DNA from: UBA6144 sp964399165
Lineage (GTDB): Bacteria > Bdellovibrionota > Bacteriovoracia > Bacteriovoracales > Bacteriovoracaceae
Assembly (NCBI GenBank): GCA_964399165.1
Contig: CAYNPO010000003.1
Span: forward strand, 141,015-205,014
Direction: 5' to 3'
DNA length: 64,000 nucleotides
A model generated the notes under the pieces. It ran no database searches, had not been told where the DNA came from, and saw only the letters and a program-made list of their open reading frames with translations. Shown here piece by piece: positions 8,598-17,325 of the stretch. Both the position numbers and the translations under genes were made by a program. Within the stretch, counting starts at the first letter, position 1. The number at the start of each line of letters is the position of its first letter.

Positions 8598-10281
8598 CCA
8601 CCAGGCGCTGACCGGCCATCAACTGGTTGCCCTTGAGGTCGTTCAACCGCATGAGGGCTTCGTGGTTCAGGCCGAACTTGCGGGCCACTTGGTAGAGGCC
8701 GTCCCCGCGACGAACGGTGTAGGAGCCGCGGCGTGAGCCCGGAATGCACAGGCGCTTACCAGCGAGCAGGCGTCGGCCCTTGGCAATCTTGTTGGCGCGC
8801 TTAAGCTCGTCGACGCTGACGTTGAACAGCCGGGAGAGGGAAGTGAGAGTGTCTCCTTTCTTCACCCGCAGCATTAAGGGGGTAGCTGTGGAGGTGGGCT
8901 TGGCGGAGGCAACTGTACGGCGTGTGGAGGCGTGGGCGGTGCGGACTTCGTCCCGGCGCACGGGGGTCAAGCGCAGCACTTGTCCGATCCGCACGCGGGT
9001 GCGCACGCTGATCCGGTTGGCGGAGGCCAAGGTTCGCACGTTGGTGCCGTGCTTGCGGGCGATGGAAGTGAGGGTTTCCCCTCGGCGCACGCGGTGGGTC
9101 TCCGGGCGCGCAGAAGCGTGCACGCGGACGGGGGCCGCGGGCATCGGGAAGGCCGCGGGATTCATCACCCGGGCGTTCAGGCTCTCGATTTCTTTTTCCC
9201 GGGGAAGGGCCTCGGGGGCGTCGGCCACCAGGGTGTCCATCCACTCGGTGTGGCGGTCGGCGGGTACGCGCAAGAGGTAGCTGCGCCCGGCGTAGCGCGG
9301 GGTGCGGGGGCCGCGCAGCTCAGGATTCAGCTTGCCCAGCAAGGCGGGGGAAACTTTCAGGCGCGAGGCCAGGGTGGAGAGGGAAGTTCCCCGGGGGACG
9401 CGCACTTGCTTGGTCTTCTGCCAGAACATGCCGGCGGCGGTGGGAAAGGTGAAGCCATACTTCTCGGCGTTCTGGACCACGTGCATGGCGGCCAGGACTT
9501 TGGGCACGTAGTTAATGGTTTCCTCCGGCAGCAGGCGGCGGCGGGAGAGTTCATAGTAGTCGCGTGTGCCGTAGCGGCGGATGCGCCGGACCATGCCGTA
9601 CTCGCCGGCGTTGTAGGCGGCCAGGGCCAACTCCCAGGAGTGGAAGATGCTGTGGAGGTCCTTGAAGTAGAGAGCGGCGGCCTGAGTGGCCTTGAAGATG
9701 TCCCGGCGCTCGTCCAGCTCACGGCTGGAGGCAAGACCGTAACGCCGGCCGGTGCCGCGGATGAACTGCCACGGGCCCACGGCGGAGGCGTGGGAATGGG
9801 CGCCTAGGTAATAGCCGGACTCAATCAGGCCCACGAAGAAGAGCTCACGAGGCACACCCTCCTCGTCCATGATCTTCTCGATGATGGGGCGATAGAGGGC
9901 GCCGTTGTTGAGGAAGCGCTGGAAGCGGGCGCGCTCTTTCTTGGTGAAGTAGTCGATCCAGAACTGCACGCGCTTGGTGCGCACCTTTTTGAGGAAGGGC
10001 ATGGGCGCGCGATCGTCCTCCACCACTTGGGCCGCGTCGGGATCCCCGCCCACGGCCTCGGCGATCTGTGCCTCGGATTCTGGGGTCTCCACCAGGGCGT
10101 GGTTGTCCGGCGCGCTCTCCTCGACTTTCTCCAGCGCCGACCACTCCACGTCCACGGCGTCCATGGTGGGGACAGGTGCCTCTGGGGTGGAGGCCACGGG
10201 GACCGGGGTGTTCATCGGGCGGCGGGAGAGGGCGCAGGAAGAAAGGAGAATAAGCGCGGGGAGGAGCAGCGTGAACTTCAT
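8584..10281 (-). CDS. mltD: MltD-like lytic transglycosylase lipoprotein with LysM repeats
   Basis: 565 residues. Lipoprotein signal ending in LLSSC (lipobox). After an acidic, proline-rich linker comes an SLT catalytic domain: the catalytic Glu154 is in VGLIESGYYLGAHS, followed by AVGPWQFI, ELALAAYNAGEYG and INYVPKVLA. Four LysM-type repeats follow: a divergent one starting RVPRGTSLSTLA, then RVRRGETLTSIA, RVKKGDTLTSLS and TVRRGDGLYQVA. It should cleave glycan strands at the outer-membrane/peptidoglycan interface. Wall-active enzymes are numerous in predatory Bdellovibrio, but this gene by itself looks like housekeeping. Confidence 0.93.
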   Translation of the reverse strand: MKFTLLLPALILLSSCALSRRPMNTPVPVASTPEAPVPTMDAVDVEWSALEKVEESAPDNHALVETPESEAQIAEAVGGDPDAAQVVEDDRAPMPFLKKVRTKRVQFWIDYFTKKERARFQRFLNNGALYRPIIEKIMDEEGVPRELFFVGLIESGYYLGAHSHASAVGPWQFIRGTGRRYGLASSRELDERRDIFKATQAAALYFKDLHSIFHSWELALAAYNAGEYGMVRRIRRYGTRDYYELSRRRLLPEETINYVPKVLAAMHVVQNAEKYGFTFPTAAGMFWQKTKQVRVPRGTSLSTLASRLKVSPALLGKLNPELRGPRTPRYAGRSYLLRVPADRHTEWMDTLVADAPEALPREKEIESLNARVMNPAAFPMPAAPVRVHASARPETHRVRRGETLTSIARKHGTNVRTLASANRISVRTRVRIGQVLRLTPVRRDEVRTAHASTRRTVASAKPTSTATPLMLRVKKGDTLTSLSRLFNVSVDELKRANKIAKGRRLLAGKRLCIPGSRRGSYTVRRGDGLYQVARKFGLNHEALMRLNDLKGNQLMAGQRLVVNLE

Positions 10282-10391
10282 CGGGACCTCATGTCTTGCG
10301 GGTCAAAAACATCCTGTTTTTTTCCATTGTAGACGCCCCCGCGGCAGGAGCAAGTCCGATCGGGGGAGGGCAGTTTTTTTCGGCCTTTTTT

Positions 10392-10420
10392 TTGCCCTGT
10401 CATGATGGTGGTCCTATACT
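10392..10420 (+). promoter_or_regulatory. Promoter giving a probably leaderless transcript
   Basis: TTGCCC at 10392-10397, a 17-base spacer and TATACT at 10415-10420. Only six bases separate the -10 box from the ATG at 10427, so the predicted transcription start falls on the start codon itself and no Shine-Dalgarno site is present. Confidence 0.55.
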
Positions 10421-10426
10421 GTTTAC

Positions 10427-10912
10427 ATGACGGGAAAAACGCACATCGGTTGGCGGGAATGGGTGGGACTCCCGGGACTCATGGTCCCGGCCATCAAGGC
10501 CAAGGTGGACACCGGCGCCCGCACCAGCAGTCTCCACGCCCTGGACCCGGAGCCCTTCCTGGAAAAAGGCGCGGCCCACGTGCGTTTTTTACTCTTGCCC
10601 GTGCAAGGAACTCTGCTGATGGGACGAGTGGTGACCGCCCCACTGGTGGACCGGCGCAAGGTCACCAACTCCGGGGGCGCGGGTCAGGAAAGATTCGTCA
10701 TCCACGTTGACCTTGCCATAGGGGCAAAGACCTACCCCGTGGAGGTCACCCTGGCTGACCGACGGGACATGCGCTTTCGCATGCTCCTGGGGCGCCAGGC
10801 CCTGGCTGGCTTTCTGGTGGATCCCGCGGAAAGTTACCTGTTAGGGAAGACCGACGAGCAGAAGGCCTATTTGCGCCAGGTGCGCTCGCAACTCACCCCG
10901 GGGAAGCGCTGA
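10427..10912 (+). CDS. Retropepsin-like (RimB/ATP-dependent zinc protease family) protein
   Basis: 161 residues, a typical single-domain size for PF05618. The signature KVDTGARTSSLHA contains the D-T-G triad of retroviral-type aspartic proteases; MLLGRQAL near the end is the second conserved block. The database label 'ATP-dependent zinc protease' is historical. Family members usually sit beside RimK-type ligases; none is present here. It is transcribed alone, from a probably leaderless promoter, and its 3' end overlaps the convergent pterin dehydratase gene by 20 bases. Confidence 0.85.
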   Translation: MTGKTHIGWREWVGLPGLMVPAIKAKVDTGARTSSLHALDPEPFLEKGAAHVRFLLLPVQGTLLMGRVVTAPLVDRRKVTNSGGAGQERFVIHVDLAIGAKTYPVEVTLADRRDMRFRMLLGRQALAGFLVDPAESYLLGKTDEQKAYLRQVRSQLTPGKR

Positions 10913-11234
10913 GCCCGTCGATCTTGGCCGCGAGTATGAAGTCCGCTTCCACCAGGTTGTCCAAAGTGTGGGTTTGCACTTCCACGTGGACGTAGCCCCA
11001 ACCCAGTGCGAGGTCAGGATGGTGCTTTTGGGATTCCGCCACCGCCCCCACCTGATTCGTGAAGGCCAAGGCCTGCTTGAAGTTCTTAAAGTGGAATTCT
11101 CGCCGTAGGCGCGTGCGGTTCTTCACCAAGCGCCAATCGGCGTGGAGCTGGCCCATGAGTTTGTCCTTGGCCGCCTCATCCATGGGCGGGGTGTCGCCCT
11201 GACAGGGCACGCACTGTTTGTCCTTGAGCTCCAT
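10893..11234 (-). CDS. phhB: 4a-hydroxytetrahydrobiopterin (pterin-4a-carbinolamine) dehydratase
   Basis: 113 residues. The motif ESQKHHPDLALGWGYVHVEV contains the conserved His-His-Pro and downstream Trp of this family, which recycles the pterin cofactor of aromatic amino acid hydroxylases. Start at 11234 because GGAGGAG lies immediately upstream; the longer frame overlaps the divergent transpeptidase gene. A Cys-x2-Cys pair near the N-terminus (QCVPCQ) is an extra not needed for catalysis. No hydroxylase gene is in the window. Confidence 0.88.
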   Translation of the reverse strand: MELKDKQCVPCQGDTPPMDEAAKDKLMGQLHADWRLVKNRTRLRREFHFKNFKQALAFTNQVGAVAESQKHHPDLALGWGYVHVEVQTHTLDNLVEADFILAAKIDGLSASPG

Positions 11235-11310
11235 GACTCCTCCGGGATTGCCAAGCCGTGGCGGCGAAGGCGATGCTGAAAGCATAGCCAACGGAAAGGG
11301 AGCTGCCATT

Positions 11311-13044
11311 ATGTCACGCATTCGGAGTGTCTTCGTCGGGATTGTCCTTCTGGCCGGATGCGCCTCATCTACCCACCGGCCACGGTTGCGCATGGTGGAT
11401 CTGCTACCCGGTCACGCGCGCTCCCAGCATGAGGCCCGCTCCAGGGGCGTCATGATCGCTTCCCAAGGAGATGGCTCCTCACGCGCGGGCCTGGAAATGT
11501 TCCGTGCCGGGGGCAACCTGGTGGACGCGGCGGTGGCGGTGTCCTTTGCCATTTCCGTGGAGCGTCCCCAGTCCACCGGCATTGGCGGCGGGGGCTTCCT
11601 CATCTTCCACGAGCGCAAAACCGGCAAGAACCACGTCTGGGATTTCCGGGAAGTGGCGCCGCTGCGCGGACACCGTCGCATGTTCCTCAAGCGGGATGGG
11701 TCGGCGGACCCGCTCAAGTCCATCGATGGGCCTTTGGCCGTGGCGGTGCCTGGGCTCGTGCGAGGCCTTTACGAAATTCACAAACGTCATGGAAAGTTGC
11801 CCTGGGCAAAAACCCTCGAGCCCGCCATCCGTTTGGCCGAAGATGGCCTACCGGTTTATCCCCATTTGGTGGAGGCCATCAAAGACCGCTCCGAAGTGCT
11901 CAAGCGTGATCCCGAGGCTGCCAATACGTTCTTTCTCGCCGATGGCTCCGTGCCTCCTGTCGGACACATGCTCAAGCAGCCGCTATTGGGAAAAACCCTG
12001 CGCGCCATCGCCGCCGAGGGGGACAAGGGCTTTTACGAGGGTTGGGTCGGCAGGAGCATCGTTAGTTCGGTTCTTTCCCGCGGAGGTATCCTCAGCGCGG
12101 CCGATTTGAAGGGGTATCGCCCCCGCCAGCGCCGGCCAGTGGAGGGAATGTACCGCGGTTACAAAGTGGTTTCCATGCCACCGCCAAGCTCCGGCGGTAC
12201 CCATGTGGTGGAGATCCTGAACCTCTTAGAGCCCCAGAAATTGGCCCAGTGGGGGCCCCAGCACCCGGAATCCATCCACCGCATCGCCACCGCCATGCAA
12301 ATCGCCTTCGCCGACCGGGCGAAGTACATGGGGGATCCGGACTTCGTCTCCGTGCCGGTGAAGAAGCTCACTTCCAAGGCCTACGCCCGGAACATGCAGG
12401 GCTACTTGAAAGACAAGGCCGTGCCTTCATCGGCCTTCCCCTTGGCCCGCATTCCCGACGGACCCACCGAAACCACCCACTTCACCATCGCCGACGGCCA
12501 GGAGAACGTCATCGTCTCTACCCAGACCATCAACGGGTGGTTCGGCTCTGGCATGATGGCCAAAGGAACCGGCATCGTGCTCAATAACGAGATGGACGAC
12601 TTCGCCCAGAAGGCCGGCGCCTCGAACCTCTTCGGCGCTACCGCGGTGAGCGACGCCAACCTGGTGGCACCCAGGAAGCGCCCCCTCTCCAGCATGAGCC
12701 CCACCATCGTGTTCAAGGACAACCGACCAGTTCTGGCCCTGGGGACGCCTTCTGGTACTCGGATCATCTCCTGCGTGACCCAAACCGCGCTGAATGTACT
12801 CGAGTTCAACCTCCCCCTCTACGACGCTGTGGCCGCCACTCGCATCCACCACCAGTGGAGCCCGGAAGAGCTGCGGGTGGAGCAGCCGTATCTGAGCGAC
12901 GAAGCTTGGCGCAAGCTCGAGGAGAAGGGCCACAAGGTGGTGCGACAAGGTCTGGGCTGCCAGATCCAGGCCCTCCAGCGCGTGGGCGACGATTGGGTGG
13001 GCGTCTCCGACCCCCGCGGCGAAGGCCGCGCCATCGGGGAGTAA
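11311..13044 (+). CDS. ggt: Gamma-glutamyltranspeptidase, lipoprotein form
   Basis: 577 residues from the ATG at 11311, which follows AAGGGAG and opens a lipoprotein signal peptide (IVLLAGC lipobox). Self-cleaving Ntn hydrolase: the nucleophile of the small subunit is Thr388 in TETTHFTIAD, followed by NGWFGSGMM, LNNEMDDF and LSSMSPTIV, all standard. It splits gamma-glutamyl bonds such as in glutathione in the periplasm. Anchoring as a lipoprotein is less usual than a cleaved signal peptide. Three bases separate its stop from the symporter gene, so released amino acids or peptides may be imported by that neighbour. Confidence 0.93.
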   Translation: MSRIRSVFVGIVLLAGCASSTHRPRLRMVDLLPGHARSQHEARSRGVMIASQGDGSSRAGLEMFRAGGNLVDAAVAVSFAISVERPQSTGIGGGGFLIFHERKTGKNHVWDFREVAPLRGHRRMFLKRDGSADPLKSIDGPLAVAVPGLVRGLYEIHKRHGKLPWAKTLEPAIRLAEDGLPVYPHLVEAIKDRSEVLKRDPEAANTFFLADGSVPPVGHMLKQPLLGKTLRAIAAEGDKGFYEGWVGRSIVSSVLSRGGILSAADLKGYRPRQRRPVEGMYRGYKVVSMPPPSSGGTHVVEILNLLEPQKLAQWGPQHPESIHRIATAMQIAFADRAKYMGDPDFVSVPVKKLTSKAYARNMQGYLKDKAVPSSAFPLARIPDGPTETTHFTIADGQENVIVSTQTINGWFGSGMMAKGTGIVLNNEMDDFAQKAGASNLFGATAVSDANLVAPRKRPLSSMSPTIVFKDNRPVLALGTPSGTRIISCVTQTALNVLEFNLPLYDAVAATRIHHQWSPEELRVEQPYLSDEAWRKLEEKGHKVVRQGLGCQIQALQRVGDDWVGVSDPRGEGRAIGE

Positions 13045-13047
13045 AAA

Positions 13048-14427
13048 ATGAATTGGGAGCTCATTGGGATTTCAGGCTACGTCCTCATGATGCTGATCAT
13101 CGGGTGGTACGTCTCACGGCGGATCAAAACCGACGACGACTACTTCCTGGCCGGTCGCAGCTTAGGTCCCTGGCTCGCCACGTTCTCAATTTTCGCCACG
13201 TGGTTCGGCGCCGAAACCTGTATCGGCACTTCCGGACAAGTTTACCAGTGGGGACTTGCGGGCATCCGGGCCGATCCGCTGGCCTACACCATTTGTATCC
13301 TGGTCTTCGGACTGGTCTTCTCCCAAGTGCTGTGGCGCCGGGGCGTGACCACGCTGCCCGAGCTCTACCGCCACCGCTACTCGCCCAACGTGGAACGTCT
13401 GGCCGCGATCATCATGATCCCATCGAGCCTAGTGTGGGCAGGCGCCCAGGTGCGCGCCTTCGGTCAAATCATCCACGCGACGACCGATTATGGCGCCATC
13501 ATCGGCGTCACTGTGGCGGCCGCTGTGGTGATCGTCTACACCATGTCAGGTGGGCTTTTGGCCGACGCCTACACCGATCTCATCCAGGGCATTGCCTTGG
13601 TAGGGGGCCTGGGCTTCATGGCCTGGACCCTGGTTTCCAACGCCGGTGGCCCCACGGATTTCTGGAGCGCCGTCCCCGCCGACAAGCTCCAGCTGTTCGC
13701 GGCCGGGGAAGAGATGTCCACCTGGGCCAGAGCCGAGACGTGGCTCGTTCCCATCCTGGGATCGGTCATGGCACAAGAGCTAGTGAGCCGCGTGGTCGCC
13801 TCCCGTTCGCCCGAGATCGCTCGCAGCTCCAGCTTGAAGGCAGCGGCGATCTACTTATTCGTCGGCCTCATGCCCGTCACTGTGGGTCTGTTGGGCGCCT
13901 TCGAGATTCCAGGTCTGGAAGACCCCGAAACGCTCATGCCGCTCATGGCGAAAAAGCACCTGGGTACCATCGGTTATGTGGTGTTTGTGGGTGCCTTGGT
14001 CTCCGCCATCCTCTCAACGGTAGACACCACCCTTTTAGCGGTGTCGGCCCTCGCCACCCACAACTTGGTTTACCCTTCGTTCCCCAAACTAGACGAGAAA
14101 CACAAAGTGCGACTGGCCCGCGGTTTCACCCTCGTCTCAGGCGTCATCGCCTACCTGATCGCCTTCTCCTCCGAGTCGGTGAGCGGGCTGGTGGAGACGG
14201 CCTCCAGCCTGGGCGGACCCACAATCCTGGTGCTCACCTGCTTCGCGCTCTTCAGCAAGCTCGGCAACGCCACCAGCGCCATGGCCGCGATCCTCGCGAG
14301 CCTGGGCACGTGGTTCCTTGGGCATTTCATTTGGGAGTGGGATGCGCCGGTTTTGGCGACGGTGGTGGTGGGGCTGCTGGCTTACTTGGCAACCGTGCCG
14401 TTCAGCCGAGAAGGCGCCCTCCCATAA
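13048..14427 (+). CDS. Sodium:solute symporter (SSS) family transporter
   Basis: 459 residues, highly hydrophobic with about 13 membrane segments. Family features include YFLAGRSLGPWLATFSIFAT near the N-terminus and VYTMSGGLLADAYTDLIQG in the middle, typical of the SSS family (proline, pantothenate and similar carriers). Directly follows ggt with GGGGAG ten bases before the ATG; co-transcription is likely. The substrate is not identifiable; an amino acid freed by the transpeptidase is the natural guess. Confidence 0.9.
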   Translation: MNWELIGISGYVLMMLIIGWYVSRRIKTDDDYFLAGRSLGPWLATFSIFATWFGAETCIGTSGQVYQWGLAGIRADPLAYTICILVFGLVFSQVLWRRGVTTLPELYRHRYSPNVERLAAIIMIPSSLVWAGAQVRAFGQIIHATTDYGAIIGVTVAAAVVIVYTMSGGLLADAYTDLIQGIALVGGLGFMAWTLVSNAGGPTDFWSAVPADKLQLFAAGEEMSTWARAETWLVPILGSVMAQELVSRVVASRSPEIARSSSLKAAAIYLFVGLMPVTVGLLGAFEIPGLEDPETLMPLMAKKHLGTIGYVVFVGALVSAILSTVDTTLLAVSALATHNLVYPSFPKLDEKHKVRLARGFTLVSGVIAYLIAFSSESVSGLVETASSLGGPTILVLTCFALFSKLGNATSAMAAILASLGTWFLGHFIWEWDAPVLATVVVGLLAYLATVPFSREGALP

Positions 14428-14438
14428 AGGAAGGGCGC
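14414..14438 (+). terminator. Hairpin over the symporter stop codon
   Basis: GCGCCCT (14414-14420) pairs with AGGGCGC (14432-14438), with two more G-C pairs inside and the stop codon in the loop. No T run follows, so it is a stem-loop that may stabilise or end the ggt-symporter mRNA rather than a canonical terminator. Confidence 0.35.
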
Positions 14439-14589
14439 AAAATGCCGGGTTCTGGTTAGTAGAACTCGTTCACCCCGGCGATATCGATCACCCGGCGCAA
14501 GGCAGGGGCGAAGCGCTCACCGATCAGCCTCCCGCTTTCAACCTTCGCTTGCTAGAAGGACGTGTCGACGCGTTGGCAATACCAGCGGC

Positions 14590-15717
14590 TCATGGGGCGA
14601 AGATGACGAGTCGGGCAATGCGATTAATAAAGGCTGCGTCCTCGCTATTCAGGCATGCTCCATAAAAAGTAGAGTTGTGAGTTTCTACCAGCTGGGCGGC
14701 GCGGGCACGCCCTGCCTCGAGTGCCCTCTGGTCCGCAGGGGGCATGTTGTAGGCGGCTCTATGATCGCACATCAGTCGCGTGGGAAGGATGTTTCGGTCG
14801 GGAACGCTGTAGCTTCGTCTCTGATAAATCACGGGATAGATATTGTCCCTTGCAGGAAACCTTTGAAAACTATAGTAAATAGTCTGGCCGTCATAGTTGT
14901 ATTCGGTGGACATGCACCTCTGGCTCCAGAGCGTAGCTCTTATTTCCGTCGCTACTCGCCCTTGCAGGACCAAGTTGGGTTGAATGTGAGCTTGCACTTC
15001 TTGGCGGAAGGCCTGGCAACGGGACTGAAAGGCCGGGGACTCTATGTCCGTGACTTGGGCGTAGCCACGCAAGGATGCATACTGGGCGGGGAGGGTCAGT
15101 GCCACTCTTCGGCGCAACTCTTCAAGTGTGGCGGCGGAGAAGCGTGGGTCAAAGAGGTATGCAACCAAGTTGCGGGTGCGGGCCGAGTCCGGGGCACCGG
15201 TGAGCGCGTAGATGATTTCGTGGAAGACGAGTCCTGCACGGTGGGTGACAGGCATGAGTGCCCAGTAATCCCGGTCGATAGTGACGGTGTTGAGTGAGTC
15301 GTCGCGGAAGGCAATTTGACGACGCTCCAGGCGGCCGGCGATGGGGGTGCGACCAATGTCTCGTGTAGGTATAAGTGCCACATTCACAAAACGCCAGTGG
15401 TAATCGCGCAGGAAGTCAGCCAGAGGGCGGGCCAAATCGGGAGAAAGCTGGAAGATTTCGTTGAACTTCGCCGTTACCAAAGCGGCTGTAGGGATGTCCT
15501 CGCCCAAGGCCCGCTGGACGTCAGAAAGCATCCTCATTTCGTCTGGAATTTCGGTGTTCACGTAGGCGCTTGCTTCTACTCCTCCTTCAACGAAGTCATA
15601 AAGGTAGATGCGGTTGCCCGCGGGCACACCGATTCCACCGCCGCCGGTGTCATGGCCGTCGGAGGCATACAAGCTGAAGGAACTCAGCAGAACAAGCAAA
15701 CCTAAAAAGTGTTTCAT
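14590..15717 (-). CDS. Secreted protein of the GGHDTGGGG/HEIIY paralogue family (copy 3)
   Basis: 375 residues; I start at the ATG at 15717 behind AGGAG. Signal peptide MKHFLGLLVLLSSFSLYA, then the family signature DGHDTGGGGIGVP and IYLYDFVEGG. The middle carries LERRQIAFRDD and the motif VFHEIIYALTG, with the His at residue 166 as in the other two copies. Cysteines in the C-terminal part (RCQAF, RCMST, LMCDH, ACLNS) suggest an oxidised, exported protein. No family name recognised. Distal gene of the TIGR02147-led cluster and the most divergent of the three copies. Confidence 0.85.
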   Translation of the reverse strand: MKHFLGLLVLLSSFSLYASDGHDTGGGGIGVPAGNRIYLYDFVEGGVEASAYVNTEIPDEMRMLSDVQRALGEDIPTAALVTAKFNEIFQLSPDLARPLADFLRDYHWRFVNVALIPTRDIGRTPIAGRLERRQIAFRDDSLNTVTIDRDYWALMPVTHRAGLVFHEIIYALTGAPDSARTRNLVAYLFDPRFSAATLEELRRRVALTLPAQYASLRGYAQVTDIESPAFQSRCQAFRQEVQAHIQPNLVLQGRVATEIRATLWSQRCMSTEYNYDGQTIYYSFQRFPARDNIYPVIYQRRSYSVPDRNILPTRLMCDHRAAYNMPPADQRALEAGRARAAQLVETHNSTFYGACLNSEDAAFINRIARLVIFAP

Positions 15718-15727
15718 GGCAATTCTC

Positions 15728-16126
15728 CTATTGGCAGGCGAGGGATGTATTGATGATGTAGTCGCGCTTGGCTTGGCAATCGGCCAAGGCCTGCTGACGG
15801 ACTCTTGCTTGCAAATCAGCGTCCACGCCGCCAATTTCCGTGGGAAAGCGCAGGCCCCCCACTCGTCCTTCGCCGTAGCCGGTGAGGGTTTGGTTGAAGC
15901 GTTGGTTCAGTGGCTGAGGTTGACCACGGCGATCAAAGCAAGTGGACTTGCTCACCCAAGTGGCGCCAGCGTAGGCTTCCTGCCTCAGCAATCCACTGCC
16001 GGGAGAGTAGTGAGGCCGGTAGGGACGGCAGGCCCCCACGCGCTCAAGGCACGTTTCTGTCTCGTGGCAGGGGTGGGCCCAGGTCAGGGAGGGGAGAAGA
16101 ATGAGTACGGAGAAAAGAATTTTCAT
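15728..16126 (-). CDS. Hypothetical secreted cysteine-containing protein
   Basis: 132 residues. Signal peptide MKILFSVLILLPSLTWA; the mature part begins HPCHETETCLE and holds six cysteines. A weak AGAGG precedes the ATG. Sits between copies 2 and 3 of the paralogue family with gaps of 24 and 10 bases, so it belongs to the same transcription unit. Not related in sequence to its neighbours as far as I can see. Confidence 0.75.
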   Translation of the reverse strand: MKILFSVLILLPSLTWAHPCHETETCLERVGACRPYRPHYSPGSGLLRQEAYAGATWVSKSTCFDRRGQPQPLNQRFNQTLTGYGEGRVGGLRFPTEIGGVDADLQARVRQQALADCQAKRDYIINTSLACQ

Positions 16127-16150
16127 AAAAGCCTCTTTGAATGAACAGGG

Positions 16151-17284
16151 TTAATGGCGTGGGGCCACTAGTTCGGGGAGTTGTCTAATCAGCACCTTGG
16201 TCTTCGCATCGAAACACCCGCCGAAAAGGCGTGTCTCTTCAGTTTCGCCCAGAGCTACCGCCGATTGCGCCAGGTTACGCAGCCTGGTGATCACGGAGTC
16301 CGGCATCGTGTAGTAGACCGGAGCAGGGGATCTGGCAGATCTGCAGTGGCGGACGAAAGGCACGTGCATCCGGACGGGGTAGTGATTGCTCGGCGAATAA
16401 AGCGCGAATGTGTACGCCTGGTCTTCAATCCTTTCGATCCAATCCACCGCGTGGTCTGAGTGATTCACCAAGGAGGCAGGGGTGCAATTGCGCAGCCTCC
16501 GTGCCGCCTGCGATGCAAGGTTGTGCTGCTCTTGCAGCACCCCGTAGTACTCATGGAAAATGCGGTTCACGCTCGCTTTGAGGGAGTCGCAGGCCGCCGT
16601 GTAGCTGGGCGAGTGGCGGAAGTGGTACTCGGTGTAGGTGCGCAGCGGAGCAGCCTGAAAAAGTGGCTGGGCGCGAGCAATGAACTGGGCCGGTGTTTGA
16701 CGGGCAAACGTCGAGCTGAAGACGTAGGCCACCAGCATGCGGCTGTTGGCGGAATCAGTCTGGCCACTGAGAGCATAGATGATTTCGTGGAAGAACAACC
16801 CCACTTGGTGCGAGACAGGCATGAGCGCGAGGTAGTCGCGGTCGATACTCACCACTTTCAGTCGGTCATCGCGCACGGCAATCTGGCGACGCTCAAGCCG
16901 GTTGCGGAAAGGCGTCCTCCCAATGTCATCAGTCTCACGCAGCGGGGATGCCACAAACCGCCAGCCCATGCTGGAGATCATTTCCAGGAGGGCCAAGGCC
17001 GCCGTCGGTGATTTCGCATAGACCTCGTTGAGTTTGGCCACGATGAGGGATTGCACTTCCGGGGTGGTGGCGATGGAAGCCTCCACGGACGGAAGCGCGC
17101 GCATCTCGTCGGCGATGCCCTCATCGATGAAGGCGCTCTCTTCTATGCCCCCCTCGATGAAGTCATAGAGATAGATCCGCCCGTCCACGGGAACGCCGAT
17201 TCCGCCACCACCGGTGTCGTGGCCGCCCGAGGCGCGCAGGGAGAATGAGGTCAAAAGGAGCACAATTGTGATCAAGTTCTTCAT
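16151..17284 (-). CDS. Secreted protein of the GGHDTGGGG/HEIIY paralogue family (copy 2)
   Basis: 377 residues. Signal peptide MKNLITIVLLLTSFSLRA, then GGHDTGGGGIGVPVDG and IYLYDFIEGG. Shares with copies 1 and 3 the blocks DEMRALP, LERRQIAVRDD, IDRDYLALMPVSHQVG and FFHEIIYALSG (His166), followed by MLVAYVFSSTFARQTP. Cysteines cluster in the C-terminal third. The amphipathic HE-containing helix resembles half of a metalloprotease motif, but the second His of HExxH is Tyr. Function unknown. Confidence 0.87.
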   Translation of the reverse strand: MKNLITIVLLLTSFSLRASGGHDTGGGGIGVPVDGRIYLYDFIEGGIEESAFIDEGIADEMRALPSVEASIATTPEVQSLIVAKLNEVYAKSPTAALALLEMISSMGWRFVASPLRETDDIGRTPFRNRLERRQIAVRDDRLKVVSIDRDYLALMPVSHQVGLFFHEIIYALSGQTDSANSRMLVAYVFSSTFARQTPAQFIARAQPLFQAAPLRTYTEYHFRHSPSYTAACDSLKASVNRIFHEYYGVLQEQHNLASQAARRLRNCTPASLVNHSDHAVDWIERIEDQAYTFALYSPSNHYPVRMHVPFVRHCRSARSPAPVYYTMPDSVITRLRNLAQSAVALGETEETRLFGGCFDAKTKVLIRQLPELVAPRH

Positions 17285-17325
17285 GGCGATGCCCTCGCTA
17301 GGTCAGTTGATTTTTATGCTTTTGC

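Noticed and set aside
12855..14459. Open frame of 534 codons overlapping ggt and the symporter
   Set aside because: Arg/Pro/Gly-rich shadow in another frame; both overlapped genes have complete family motifs.
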